The notes beneath the pieces are model-generated. The model did no database searches. It was not told the DNA's origin and saw nothing but the letters and a program-made list of their open reading frames with translations. From contig VKHL01000123.1 in the NCBI GenBank assembly GCA_015146655.1, forward strand, positions 1 to 64,000: 64,000 nucleotides of DNA, written 5' to 3'. Origin of the DNA: Ochromonas danica. Lineage: Eukaryota; Sar; Chrysophyceae; Chromulinales; Chromulinaceae. The stretch's first letter is position 1; every line of letters begins with the position of its first letter. The position numbers were made by a program, and so were the translations under genes. Below are positions 11,035 through 21,481 of the stretch, piece after piece.

Positions 11035-12804
11035 ATGAAACACCTCACTCGATCCGATTCCGCCACTATGGTGACATTTCAAGAGGATCACATGGCTGGA
11101 AAAGTTCGAAAGACCTTCGCCAGGCAAAGTGTCTTCGATAATTGGGCCGTTGGTTCTCGCTACGAGCTTCTTGACATCCTCGGCAAGGGCTCTTACGGTC
11201 AAGTGGCCAAAGCTACAGATCGGTACGATTGCCTTATTCTCTGACGTGTGCATACCTTCTTCTAATGTCATGGTTGGTTCTCGTGTTGTGCGGGTCTTTG
11301 AGTAGTTACGCGAAGAAGACAGTTGCGATCAAACAAATGAAACGCATCTTCGATGACCCTGTCGATGCCAAGCGCGCTTATCGAGAGATGTATCTCCTTC
11401 GCCACCTGCGCCATCCCTGTGTTGTCTCATTGTTTGACGTAGTCTCCACCACTATCACGTCATCCTTTCTTGACCCTTTCTGCCTCTCCCCCCTTCCCTC
11501 GGGCAGTCTAGGCAACCTCTATCTAGTCATGGAGTTCGTGGACACTGATTTGAGTAAAATCCTGCGGTCGCAACAGTATCTATCTGAGGAGCATATCGCT
11601 TACCTATTCTATCAATTGCTGGATGGCTTAGCCTATCTCCATGACAACAAGGTTATTCATCGTGATCTCAAGCCAGCCAATTTGCTGGTGAACTGTCGCG
11701 ATTGCACGATCAAAATCGCAGACTTTGGCCTCGCTCGAATAGTTTCGGATGATGATCTATTGGGTGGCTTGCCTTCGGCTCGTCTGTCGCCAGACCATTC
11801 CTCGGCCAGTCACCACAGCTGTGGCAGTGAAGGAGAAAGCGAAGATGCGCGACCCTGCAGTTGCATGGCGGATCTCTCTCTTGATCCTTCTCTTCCTGCT
11901 CCCTCATGTAACTCCGAGCGATCGACGTTGCCTCCCCCGGTACCTCTTCGCAGAGGTCTGACCCGTCATGTGGTGACCAGGTGGTACCGCGCGCCAGAAG
12001 TTATTTTGTTGCAGCCTTATTCTGCAGCTGTTGATCTTTGGTCGGCCGCTTGCATATTTGCTGAGCTGTTGGGTCTTATCCAAGCGAATGTTGCGGACTT
12101 TCGAGACCGAAAGGCGCTCTTCCCTGGCGAATCTTGCGGTGAACTGAGCGCTGAAGACTTACGAGGATATACCAATCATGGTCCAGATAGCGCTTCTTCA
12201 GGCGAGGTGGAAACTCGTCGTCCATTTCCCTCATCGCAGGCCTTCTTGCGTGATAGTTACTACAATAAGCAGAGCCAGCTGAATGTCATTCTTGAGGTGC
12301 TGGGCAGTCCCTCAGATGAGGACTTGGCAACATTCGAGGATAACGTAGCGTCCACTCTGCGTGCATTGCCTCGTCGACCTGCCAAGAACTTGGCCACTCT
12401 TTTCCCCGCTGCCGCCAAATCCACATTGGATCTGCTTGGAGGGCTATTGCGATTCAATCCTAAAAATCGCACAACCGCTCGAGAAGCCTTGAATGCACGA
12501 TATTTCGACCACGTCAAAACGCTGCCCTACTTCCAGAACTATCGAGCGAGCTCTCATGCAGCCGTTCAGTTGCCCGGGATTTCCATTGAAGTGGAAAAGA
12601 CCTCCGAAGCTGGGCGTGGCCTACGTCGTCAGGTAGCTCTTCTTTGCTTCTCTCTCTCTCTCTTTCTGTTGGAGCCGTGCCTAACTGCTCGTATTGGTTT
12701 AGATTGTGGAAGAAGTGCTTTTCTACCGTCGTCGAGACATGCAGACTTTGAGTCGGCCTGTACTAGATGGTCTGGATTTTGCGCCAGTCTCTGCTGCCGT
12801 TTAG
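11035..12804 (+). CDS. Atypical MAP kinase with TRH activation motif (Plasmodium map-2-like)
   Basis: Exons 11035-11222, 11306-12632 and 12703-12804 give 538 aa. All Ser/Thr kinase landmarks are present: GKGSYGQV (from G50), K72 in VAIK, HRD (181-183), DFG (202-204) and the CMGC-type VTRWYRAPEV. The activation motif is T282-R-H284, not the classic TxY. About 78 residues, rich in Ser/Pro/Cys, separate DFG from it, far more than usual. Downstream, CIFAELL and LFPGESC strongly resemble apicomplexan map-2 (TSH motif), so I place it in that atypical MAPK group. Lack of the Tyr suggests activation without a dual-specificity MEK, possibly by autophosphorylation on Thr; this is inference. The 80-bp stretch 11438-11517 is read as coding although pyrimidine-rich. 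Confidence 0.88.
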
Positions 12805-13352
12805 TCTCGACGCCTACATTTCTTTCTCATGGCATTTCATACCTTCGATATGTTGTTTTCCGGGACTGCTCGAGCAACTCCGTACTGTGCGAGTTGCTGC
12901 AGACCTGCCAACAGATTTTCTCTACAGCCTCTTAGACTAGCCTACCATGTCCATCAATCCTAGCCTTACCTTAGCCCAGTGTAGCAATGCATTGCTTAGC
13001 CCCTTAGAAAGTTTCCATTTCCTCGGAGAAGTGCTTCATCCGCTGTCGTCTGTTGTCCTTTTGTTGTACGCTCGTCTAGTCTCTTCTTTTGTGGTGTACC
13101 TGCTGACTTTGTCAGTCGATTAGACCATACCTGATCATGTGTAAAAGCTTAATTGTTTAATTCATTCGTTCCCCTTCCAGGTCTTGTAGAGCATTGCACT
13201 GCAGTCCAAACGGAGGAAACGCGGCAGAAACGCGATTCTTCTTCCCCTCACTCAGTCTGTGTGTTGTGTTGTGTTTGAGGTCTGACTGCTCAGCTGGCAG
13301 CGGGGAGGAGATTGTGGATTGATTGATCTTGACCAGATCTTCCCCTCACCTC
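12805..13352. other. Intergenic spacer
   Basis: No gene is seen. It holds the 3' flank of the kinase and the 5' flank of the LRR gene; an upstream TTG-started extension of the LRR frame (13323) was not used because an ATG follows at 13353. Confidence 0.5.
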
Positions 13353-14903
13353 ATGCATGCTGTCTTCCGCCTGCCCAACGATCTTTGCCGTGCTATCTTA
13401 CAAGAATGGATTGGAGAGCTCTTGGACTTATCATCATTTGACGTGGCCTGCTCTAACCGCGAAGTTCGCAGCTGCTGGCTGGAGATGCTTGAGGACCTCT
13501 TCCTGCCCGCTAACCAATACCTCGACAACGCTGACAACCTCACCTCTTATCTGCGGTGGTTAAGCAGTCGCAAAGTGAAGATATCTCACTTAGCGCTGCG
13601 CTGGTCGAGTGCGAGGCAGTTGGTGGAGGAAGGCGTCCACCTGCCAACACTTCAGGCGGTGCGCTTTCTGGACGAGTTCCGCCGTCCTGTCTACTCAGAC
13701 AAGATGGTTCGGCAGTTCTTCTCCTGCTTTCCCTCACTGCAGGAAGTAGATTGGAGGGAGGCGACGGATCTGACCGATGGTGAGGCTCTGCGACTGCTCG
13801 CACTGCCCAGCCTGCGCCGTCTGCGCCTGGGATCCTCAAGAAAGCTCTCTTCACGAGCTGTTTGCTCGCTGTTAGAGGGGTTTGCTTGGTCTCTGGAGGA
13901 GCTTTACGTTAATGGCGAGAGGCTGAGTGAGTCAGTCTACCGCTGTTTCCTCAGTCGAACCTTTCCTGCGCTGCGTCGCCTGCGAATTGAGCGAGCCAGA
14001 CATCTCTCCGTCGCCCTCTTACTCGATGTTTGTCGTGCTTGTCGAGGTTTGGAAATGCTGGAGCTTCCAGGGTACAGCCTTGTTCTTGGGCAAGAGGAAG
14101 CGCTGCAGTTGGCAGCGGCCTGTCCCAAACTGCGCAGACTGGAATTACACTCTCTGCGCGCCATCAACATCGCTTGTCTCGTCAAGTCCTTTACTTCAAT
14201 GGAGTGGTTGTGTGTGGCTGAGGCATGCTTTCTTAAAGGACCTGGGGATCGCCGCGAGCTCCGCCTTCTGCGGCTTCTGCCGAAAGAGCCCTATCTGCCT
14301 CTGCTCACTCCATTGCACTGCCTTTATGCTCGCGACTGCTCGCCTTTGGGTCCAAATGCTCTCAGACAGATTCAAGAGCAGTTAGGTTTAGGCTTGCAGG
14401 AACTAGCTGTCAGGCTGGGAAGTGGAGTTGGTGATGAGGAAGTGTGTGGATTGGTCTGCGCTTGCTCGGGTTTGCACGAACTCTCCTTTTCCTCCTGTCG
14501 CGCACTAACAGACGCCTCGCTTGAGAACATTGCATTGCATTGCACGCAGTTGCGATCGTTGATATTGGAGGATGGCGAGTCATTTAGTGCTCCTGCACTT
14601 GCGCGGCTTGTACGATTGCTGGGTCCGCGGCTTCAATCTCTCAGGCTGCATAGTTGTGGTGGAGTGGATGATGCTTTGTTGACTGTCCTGGTAGATCATT
14701 GTCCGCATATCACAGCGCTTAGCCTGTGCGAGGCAGAGGGTGTGACGATAGAAGGCCTCTCAGCGCTTCTGCTTGCGCGGCCTGGATGGAAGCAAGTCGT
14801 GGTGGACTGTCACCTGGAGAATGGCTTGGCAGCAAGACTTCGCTCGGAAGGAGAGGTGGGGCTGCGCATTGTTTCCAAGATCAATATGTTGGGACTAGTT
14901 TAG
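13353..14903 (+). CDS. F-box-like leucine-rich repeat protein
   Basis: Single exon, 516 aa from the ATG at 13353. Residues 5-45 (FRLPNDLCRAILQEWIG...FDVACSNREVR) resemble an F-box-type helical start. The rest is a chain of about twelve 25-28-residue leucine-rich repeats of the cysteine-containing/AMN1 style (e.g. LRRLRLGSS, LEMLELPGY, LRRLELHSL, LHELSFSSCRALTDASL, LRSLILEDG, LQSLRLHSCGGVDDALL). Such proteins often select substrates for SCF ubiquitin ligases, but the F-box match here is weak and the target unknown. There are no introns and no signal peptide. It is transcribed in the same direction as the kinase 548 bp upstream. Confidence 0.75.
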   Translation: MHAVFRLPNDLCRAILQEWIGELLDLSSFDVACSNREVRSCWLEMLEDLFLPANQYLDNADNLTSYLRWLSSRKVKISHLALRWSSARQLVEEGVHLPTLQAVRFLDEFRRPVYSDKMVRQFFSCFPSLQEVDWREATDLTDGEALRLLALPSLRRLRLGSSRKLSSRAVCSLLEGFAWSLEELYVNGERLSESVYRCFLSRTFPALRRLRIERARHLSVALLLDVCRACRGLEMLELPGYSLVLGQEEALQLAAACPKLRRLELHSLRAINIACLVKSFTSMEWLCVAEACFLKGPGDRRELRLLRLLPKEPYLPLLTPLHCLYARDCSPLGPNALRQIQEQLGLGLQELAVRLGSGVGDEEVCGLVCACSGLHELSFSSCRALTDASLENIALHCTQLRSLILEDGESFSAPALARLVRLLGPRLQSLRLHSCGGVDDALLTVLVDHCPHITALSLCEAEGVTIEGLSALLLARPGWKQVVVDCHLENGLAARLRSEGEVGLRIVSKINMLGLV

Positions 14904-15221
14904 TCGCTTGCTTTTCTCTTTCCAACTGTCCTTAGCAGTTGTTTGTTATTGATGCGGTCTTGTATCCTTTGCGTTCGCGAGTGTCGCTTTGGCTTTGGCT
15001 TGGAGGGATCTGTTTATTGCGTGGGCATGTGTTCTACTAGTGGTAACTGTCTTTCTGTATGTCTTGAGTTCTTTCACATAGGGATAAACTACAAAGTGTT
15101 CGATATGATTGGATGGAACTAATTTTAATTGGTTGATAACCAACAAAGTGCTGGACTAGCGCTGTATAGTGCTCGAGATCAACACACAAGAATAACAGAA
15201 TATCCCACTCAATCATTGTCA
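14904..15221. other. Intergenic spacer between convergent genes
   Basis: About 320 bp between the LRR gene and the RING gene stop codons. No gene or repeat is recognisable. Confidence 0.5.
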
Positions 15222-18200
15222 TCAGCGATTATTAGGTTTCCAGTATCGGTCAGAGGAGTGGGATTGGTTTTGAGGTTGACGGTGCGGTTGCCGTTGTCGA
15301 GGTCGGAACTGTCTGGAGGACTCTCCGCCTCCGTGGTGACCATTGTCTCGTCTCCTCTCTTCTGAAGAGTGTGAGAAGTTGTTATCACGGATGGGTTGGT
15401 GGCTTCTCTGGCCGCGATTCTCGTGACGTTCAGCAGTGTCTGATCTAGCAGTCCTATTCTGCTGGTTCTGCACTGGTAAAGAGTGAAAAGTATAGCGTGG
15501 TCTCTTCGGCGCCGCGGATTCGATAGGAATGGCAGTCGATCCTCGCGTAGAGATCTCCCAGCCAATAGGGTTTTCTCCAGGTTTGCACTTCTTTGGGCAT
15601 TCTTCATCGCTGTCACTTGACACTGACAACAGCAACATCTCCTGGTGGCTCATGGAGGAAGCAGCGGTCTCCCTGGTGGCTTTCGATTCTCCCTCGCGAC
15701 CATTTAGTCGCTGATGGTGAAAATTTTCGGCAGGGGGTGGAGACGCTGCAGAAGAAAACCAAGAAGGTTGCTGTGGTGCTCGCTCGACGAGGAAGCTTGG
15801 CAAGGCCTTCGCATCGGCGGAAGAGGATGAAGAAGGTGCGACTGCTGCGGTGCCGGAAGGAGCCTGCTGCAGGGCTCGCAATCGCATGTACTCCCTTGCT
15901 GTCTCCTCTTGTGTGGGGCGATGGGCTTTCCTCCGCGTGTAGACTCGTTTACCCTTGACCATGGCCGTTGATGCCGTCGCAAGATACGCAGCGCCAGCTC
16001 GAGAGCGATAAACATGCCCAGCACTGTTGCGTAACAAACAATCAGACTATTCAATGAAAGCGAGAAATTCTACACAAAACGAAAACATTACCTAAAAGGT
16101 CGAATCAACAAAGGTTGTCGTCGCGACACCGCGAGCGCTGCGAATGAGGCCTTGGTATGCAGCACACGCCCTTCCTCGTCACAAAACTATATCCAGGGAA
16201 AATTAGAGCAAGCATTAGCATGTTGATGTTTTTTATAAAGAACGCACCCTCATTATTTCAGCAGAGAAGCCCAGTTGCTTTTCAATAGCGCGGCGGAGGA
16301 CGGAGATAGGAAACACGCTCGAAAAGACCTGCAACTCTGTTTGGAAGATCAACTCTCCAGCATCATTGCCTCCAGATGAGCTGCTCATACCAAGATCGCT
16401 CTTGTTGTATCCACGAAGGGAGCAAAAGCATTGCCTGTCCTTTGCTTGTAGGCGCAATTGAAGTGGAAGAGGGAAATCACCCATTACCGGGCTGCGGCTC
16501 TCACGAAAAGCTTCCCCATCTTCAGGTCTGCATCGTGGCAACACGATTTCGTAGACTCCACGCAGAGGGAGGCCTTGGAAGAAATTGACCGTGCGAGAAA
16601 TGTTTATAACTTCTCCCTGCTCTGTAGCAAAAGTCTGTTCTGCGGCAGCGTTTGCGTCAGCTAGACCAGACAGGCGGCTCTGCAGCGGTGCGAGAAGACG
16701 ACGCAAGTCTTCGTGGTTCAGACGCATGTCATCATCATCTTCCTCTTCCTCTTCGGGCTCTTTATTATCTTCCTCGGGCTCTTCTCCCTCTTCTGGCTGC
16801 ACCATGCTGGATGCCTCTCTACTGCTTTGAAGGTCAGCATCTCGCACTCTTTCCTCGTGATTATCAGCTTTTCGCTTTTCCTTGTCTTTTCCCACATCTG
16901 CTGATATCATGGGAGCTGGAGGGAGGCTGATAAGTTGTGTCTCACGGCGCTTCACAATAGAATGTGAAGTCGCGGAAGCAGAAGCAGGATTGGCAACAGA
17001 AGCAGAAGAAGTAGGAGTAGCAGTAGCAGCAGCCACTATCGCATTAGAGTGAGGAGAAAGAGAGGATGTGGTGCTGATTTGAGCAATTTTCGGGGGTTTT
17101 GAAGACCCGCTGCTTGTCGATATCAACGGGGCTGTGGGATTTGGAGAAGGTTTGGCACGAGTGGGATCGCTAAGTCCTTCAGTTAGCGCCTGGGCATTCG
17201 ATCGCTTCCTATTGCCACGAATAATCACAATGTCTTCCTGCTCTATCTCCCGCTGCTTCTCCTTTGATGCCACTGGCTCCTCCCACTCAGCCTCTTCAAG
17301 TGCTGCTCTGCTCTTTGGAATACGTCCTTCCCCCTGTAACCTCGGTGCATTAACAAGGGGCTTTGTTTTGTCAGCAACAGTCTCTGTCTTGACAGCTGAA
17401 GTCTCCATCTTGACAGTTACAGCAGGCTCTAGTTTGACTTCTACTGCTCTGCCCTTGACGGCAGGCAGCGAGTCCATGGCATGTTGGGACTGCATGTGAA
17501 GGGCGAGGTAATGTGCAGAGTGAGGATTGAAGTCACAGAGTGTGCAGGCTGTTGATGTTGACCTGGCAGCAACAAGTCGATCGAGCACATCGCGCACTAT
17601 TTCAGTCGACTGCTCTTTCGGCTGCTGCTCCCAACCAAATCCTTTCCAAACCTTCGTGAGATCTGCTATTTCCTGTTGTTGACGACGCAACGCCTCTGAC
17701 CTCTCCATATCATCCAGTTTGGTGGGATATCGCATGACTTTCTCGAATATCTGCATAAACTCTCCCTCGTCGTCTTTGGCCTGTTTGACCTGCACAGAGG
17801 ATGAAGAAGGATTCAGAGCCAAAAGGAAGACTTCAACAAAGGGATTGGTGCGACAACGAACAAGTCGTAACGGCCCCAAGTCCTCTCCTTCACTTATTTG
17901 CCCCGCAGAGGAGATGCGCTGTGAGGTCCGCACGATTTCGAGCGAGAGCTGCGCCAGAGAGAGGCTGTCGATGTTTGAACGGTGGCTTTCCAACTGGCTG
18001 AAATCTGTGCAAACGGCACTATAGAGATTGATCAAGATCTCTTTGAGGTCCTTAGAGCTGTTCGTCTTATACTTGCGCCCGTATTGCGAGTGTTTCGCCA
18101 CAATGGCAGCGAGCAGCGAGCGCTCCTCATCGAGAGCTTCTTTTGTCGTCACAAATGTGTCAGGGAAAACGGTTCGACAAAGCGAGCATTTTGGTCCTCC

Positions 18201-18890
18201 TTTATAGCTCCCCTTGAGATGAAGAGTGCTCATCAGGCAGCATCGGATACAGGTCCAGAAGGCGCATTCGCAATTGTACAGCGGAGCAGTCGTCAACCCC
18301 TCGCCACAGAGGTCACAGATCCACTCGCAACTCTCGCAGCTCAAGATGCGTTCCAGCGAGGTGTTTCTCGGATACCGCAGGTGGAGCAGAGGGCCGAGCG
18401 GCAGTCCGTCCCCGGCATCTGCCTGAGAGTCCTGGTCATCCTGCGGATAGCCTCCTCGTTTGCACTCCAGCCGGGCGAGAAAGAGGCTTAGCCTATGCAC
18501 GTCAGTGCATTCAAGGTAATCCTCGACAACTTCATTATCGACTAAGCCGAGCGTCAGGTAGCGCTCCAAGAGACCTTTATAGCGCGTGAGCTTGGCGCTC
18601 GAGTTACGAGGTCGATTCATGCCAGAAAACTGAAAAGCGTTGTTTATAAGAGTATCTTCACACTTTTGAACAGAGACGAGATCTCCTTTGATCGAAGGAC
18701 TGATCGGGGTCTTCTCTCCGCATGCCAAGCAGGTGAGGCCCTCGTGGTAGGTTTGAGGACTATCCACGACGCGCAGCCTTGCACAAGGAAAGCACTGCAC
18801 GATAAGGCATCCACAAGTCTGCAGAACACTTGGGCGGTTAGGTCCGATAGGTTCCTCGCATACGCAGCAAGTGTTAGGAATGCTTTGCAT
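15222..18890 (-). CDS. Large RING-type zinc-finger protein (1,179 aa)
   Basis: Exons 18890-16248, 16186-16092 and 16023-15222 join two long frames into one gene; both introns (61 and 68 bp) keep phase. The N-terminus has a RING-like cluster (CCVCEEPIG, TCGC, CFPC, CLAC; residues ~8-57). A second cluster follows at about 185-245 (CESCEWICDLCGEG, CECAFWTCIRCC, CSLCRTVF). A C2H2 finger lies near residue 450 (CTLCDF...HMQSQH). A long disordered, acidic middle (EEGEEPEEDNKEPEEEEEDDDD) leads to a possible folded region at ~740-890, then an Arg/Gln/His-rich tail. The two RING-like clusters suggest a ubiquitin or SUMO ligase in the nucleus, but no named family fits. The exon-3 splice was chosen because it alone keeps the tail frame. 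Confidence 0.68.
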
Positions 18891-19215
18891 TGAATTGATT
18901 GTGACTGACTGATGATGATTATTGCGGTGAGGGGGAAGACGACAAGTCCCTCGCCCATCACATCACATTTCGGATTTCCAAACTGAAAGATCCACTTCAC
19001 TTTCGTATCTTCGATTTCAGTCTTGAAGCCCCTCTCTCTCAGAGTCTCTCCATGAAGGCGCAGAGCGAATCAGTGACAAGGTGGTCAAGAAGGCAGAGTG
19101 ACACGGAAATAGAGATTACATAACTTACGGCAGCACAGCTCTGGTTGTGATCCAGAGAAACAAATAGCTAAATATATGCCCAGTAGCATCATCGATGACT
19201 CTCGTAGTCACTCAG
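18891..19215. other. Intergenic spacer
   Basis: 325 bp between two minus-strand genes: promoter side of the RING gene and 3' flank of the dioxygenase gene. No gene seen. Confidence 0.5.
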
Positions 19216-20512
19216 CTAGTGGTAGTCACCCCATATATTTCTGCAATGCTGTTCAGTCAAGCCTGCAGCTTTGCTACGAAGAATGGCTGAGAGAAAGTCG
19301 TCTCCGACAGCAGGTGTTTGCTCCTTGGGCTGGCCGTCGTAAAGCCTTTGCGCCGCTCGAATTTGAGCATTTGTGAGAAACTCGAAAATCTTCACCTGTA
19401 GACAGAACAAGTGATGAGAGTGCAAACCTTATCCTGCGCAAGTGAAGAATCTCACCTCACTGTCGGTAAGATCAGGGTGCCAAAAATCAAAGATCAAGGC
19501 GATGCGAGGGTGAGAAGAGGAAGTGTTGAAAGCTTCATGCTTGAACGAGTCGTCGAAGATCACCGCTTGTCCCTCAATGAGCGGAACCTTCTGTCCTGAC
19601 ACCACCAGAAAAGACTCGCCCTCTCCCTCAGGCGGGACACAAAGAGGCAAAAAACATCGCAATTTCTTGTTAGTGGGGCCATAATGAGCGCTGATATGAG
19701 TGTTCGGGGCCACAGCCTGTAACACCGGCAACTCGTTAACGAAGGTGTTCGAGATGGAGATGTTGGAATGGAGCACTCACCGAAAAGAACGCATGATGAT
19801 AGTGACGAGGAACCTTTCTAAAACAGAATGATTTGAATGAGACGCGAGTTTGTTATTCTGAGATGGCAGCAGAAGACTTACTCGATGGAAGCAGTTGTTA
19901 TTGGGCAGAATTGGCGGTTCAGCGAATAATCAAGACTGTGTAAGTGGAGATAGCAGACGTTCCACTGCCCTGATGATGTCGCATTTTCACTGTACTGTTG
20001 AAAGCAACCTCCTTGTGGAGCGGAGCGCAGCGCCAGCAACTCTGCACGAATGCCATCCGTCGCTCCCTCCAGTTCCCGTACCCAAGGAAAGAGCGCACAG
20101 TCCCACACTGGGAAAGATCTCAGGCTGGGAATGATCTGTGGACAGCCACTTCGTAGGGGGTCAATGCTAGGGGAGCCACGGATTAGATTGACCAAATAAG
20201 CCAGTGCATGGGTCAGTTGGTCACTCTCTCCACGATCTAGCTTGGACTGCGCAGAACAATTTGGCATCGAAGAGCAAGGTATCAGACTTAAATGGAAACA
20301 GAGAAACGATCGTGAAATTCAATGAGTGCTACCTTGATGTGGCCCACCGCGATGGTGGCGCTGAAGGGAGTGAGACCCTCCCGACAAAGCACAGATTGCA
20401 GCTTCTGCAGCACTACTTTCGCCCTGTCCCCACTTGACACCGACAACCCATTCTCTTCCACGAGAGTGACTTGTACCCCTCGACAGAGATACTGCCCCCA
20501 AGTCAATGCCAT
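19216..20512 (-). CDS. Aspartyl/asparaginyl beta-hydroxylase-like dioxygenase
   Basis: Five exons (20512-20333, 20246-19882, 19817-19781, 19716-19456, 19395-19216) give 340 aa; exon 3 is only 37 bp and encodes KVPRHYHHAFFS. The catalytic half shows the family pattern: NTHISAHYGPTNKKLRCFLPL (first iron ligand His and 2-oxoglutarate-site Arg), then VPLIEGQAVIFDDSFKHEAFN (second His) and RIALIFDFWHPDL. These 2OG-Fe(II) enzymes hydroxylate Asp/Asn or other side chains. There is no signal peptide or TM segment, unlike animal ASPH, so a cytosolic or nuclear substrate is likely. The C-terminal 59 residues are an extra helical tail. The internal phases all agree. Confidence 0.85.
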
Positions 20513-20547
20513 GAGTTGAATTAAATTAAACCCCGAAACACCAAAGC

Positions 20548-20583
20548 CAGATACCCAGATACCCAGATACCCAGATACCCAGA
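20548..20583. repeat. Decamer tandem repeat (agatacccag)n
   Basis: Four near-perfect copies of a 10-bp word (ccagataccc) sit in the 229-bp divergent region between the dioxygenase gene and NDUFA6. Confidence 0.8.
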
Positions 20584-20741
20584 AAGACTTTGGTTGATGC
20601 GTTTATCAAAGGTGTTTCTCTGTGCTTCTCATCACATCAGGTGCTGCACGCTGCAGACAACAGAGGCGATCGATCCAAACAATTCTCTCACCTGGTCTCC
20701 TTCTACTAACGTCATCTCATCCTGAACACTAAATATCAAGA

Positions 20742-21332
20742 ATGGCTCTCCGAGCATTAGTGAAGGCCGATACCTTAAAGGCGGCGGTGGACAGATCCTC
20801 TGTGCCCCATCTCTACCGGTGCGCCTGTCCTCTCTGCCTCTCCTTCGCCACTCCGCCAAATGAAGAAATTAACCACCTGCCATTTTTATAACAGAGCAAT
20901 GTTGAAGGAGTTGCCTCGTGTCCTTGTCCTCTATGATGTCGACATGCCCATCAAGCAGGCACGAGATCGTGTGGGGTACCACTTCCGCAAGCACAGCCAT
21001 CTGCAGGACGGCAGGTGAGAGAGAGAGAGACTGACTCTGTACTGCGCTGCTGCCTGGCTTTCTTTCCACTGAACCTTGCTTGTTCTGTTGTGTAGAGTGA
21101 TTGGGCTGTTGCTGGCCAAGGGCTACATGGAGCTGGAGGAGACACTCATGCAGTGGAAGCAGAAGACCCACCTGCTGCGCCTCCTCGAGGTAACCCCTCC
21201 TCCTCCTTCTCCTTATCACACTTTACTCTCTAACCGTTCCTCTCTTTGGTCTCTCAGCCCCCAGAATTAGAACGACCTGACTACTCCAAGCTGACTATCC
21301 GAGAAAAGCTCGTGTTGGGCATCGAAGACTAA
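20742..21332 (+). CDS. NDUFA6: Complex I subunit NDUFA6 (B14, LYR protein)
   Basis: Four short exons (20742-20818, 20895-21014, 21096-21189, 21258-21332) give 121 aa, typical for this subunit. The LYR motif (HLYRAMLKELPRV, residues ~23-35) and the following YDVDMPIKQARDRVGYHF and GYMELEETLMQWKQKTHLL match NDUFA6/B14. It is an accessory subunit on the matrix arm of mitochondrial NADH dehydrogenase and binds acyl carrier protein. No cleavable presequence is seen, as in other B14 proteins. All three introns are GT-AG and 68-81 bp; phases are 2, 2 and 0. Confidence 0.93.
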
Positions 21333-21481
21333 CCCGATAGCACTGTGTGCAGACTTTGAAGCAGTGCATGGTAGCAACCATAATAACATTAAAACTAATT
21401 GATGCAGAGAAGACAAGCATTGTAATGAAGAAGACACTCTGAGTTCAATACCTCAACTCTCCCCTTCCCTCTCCTCTCTCA

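Noticed and set aside
11438-11517. Possible extra intron in the MAP kinase (gtagtc...gggcag)
   Set aside because: Removing it breaks the frame, whereas the continuous frame stays open and the kinase motifs continue.
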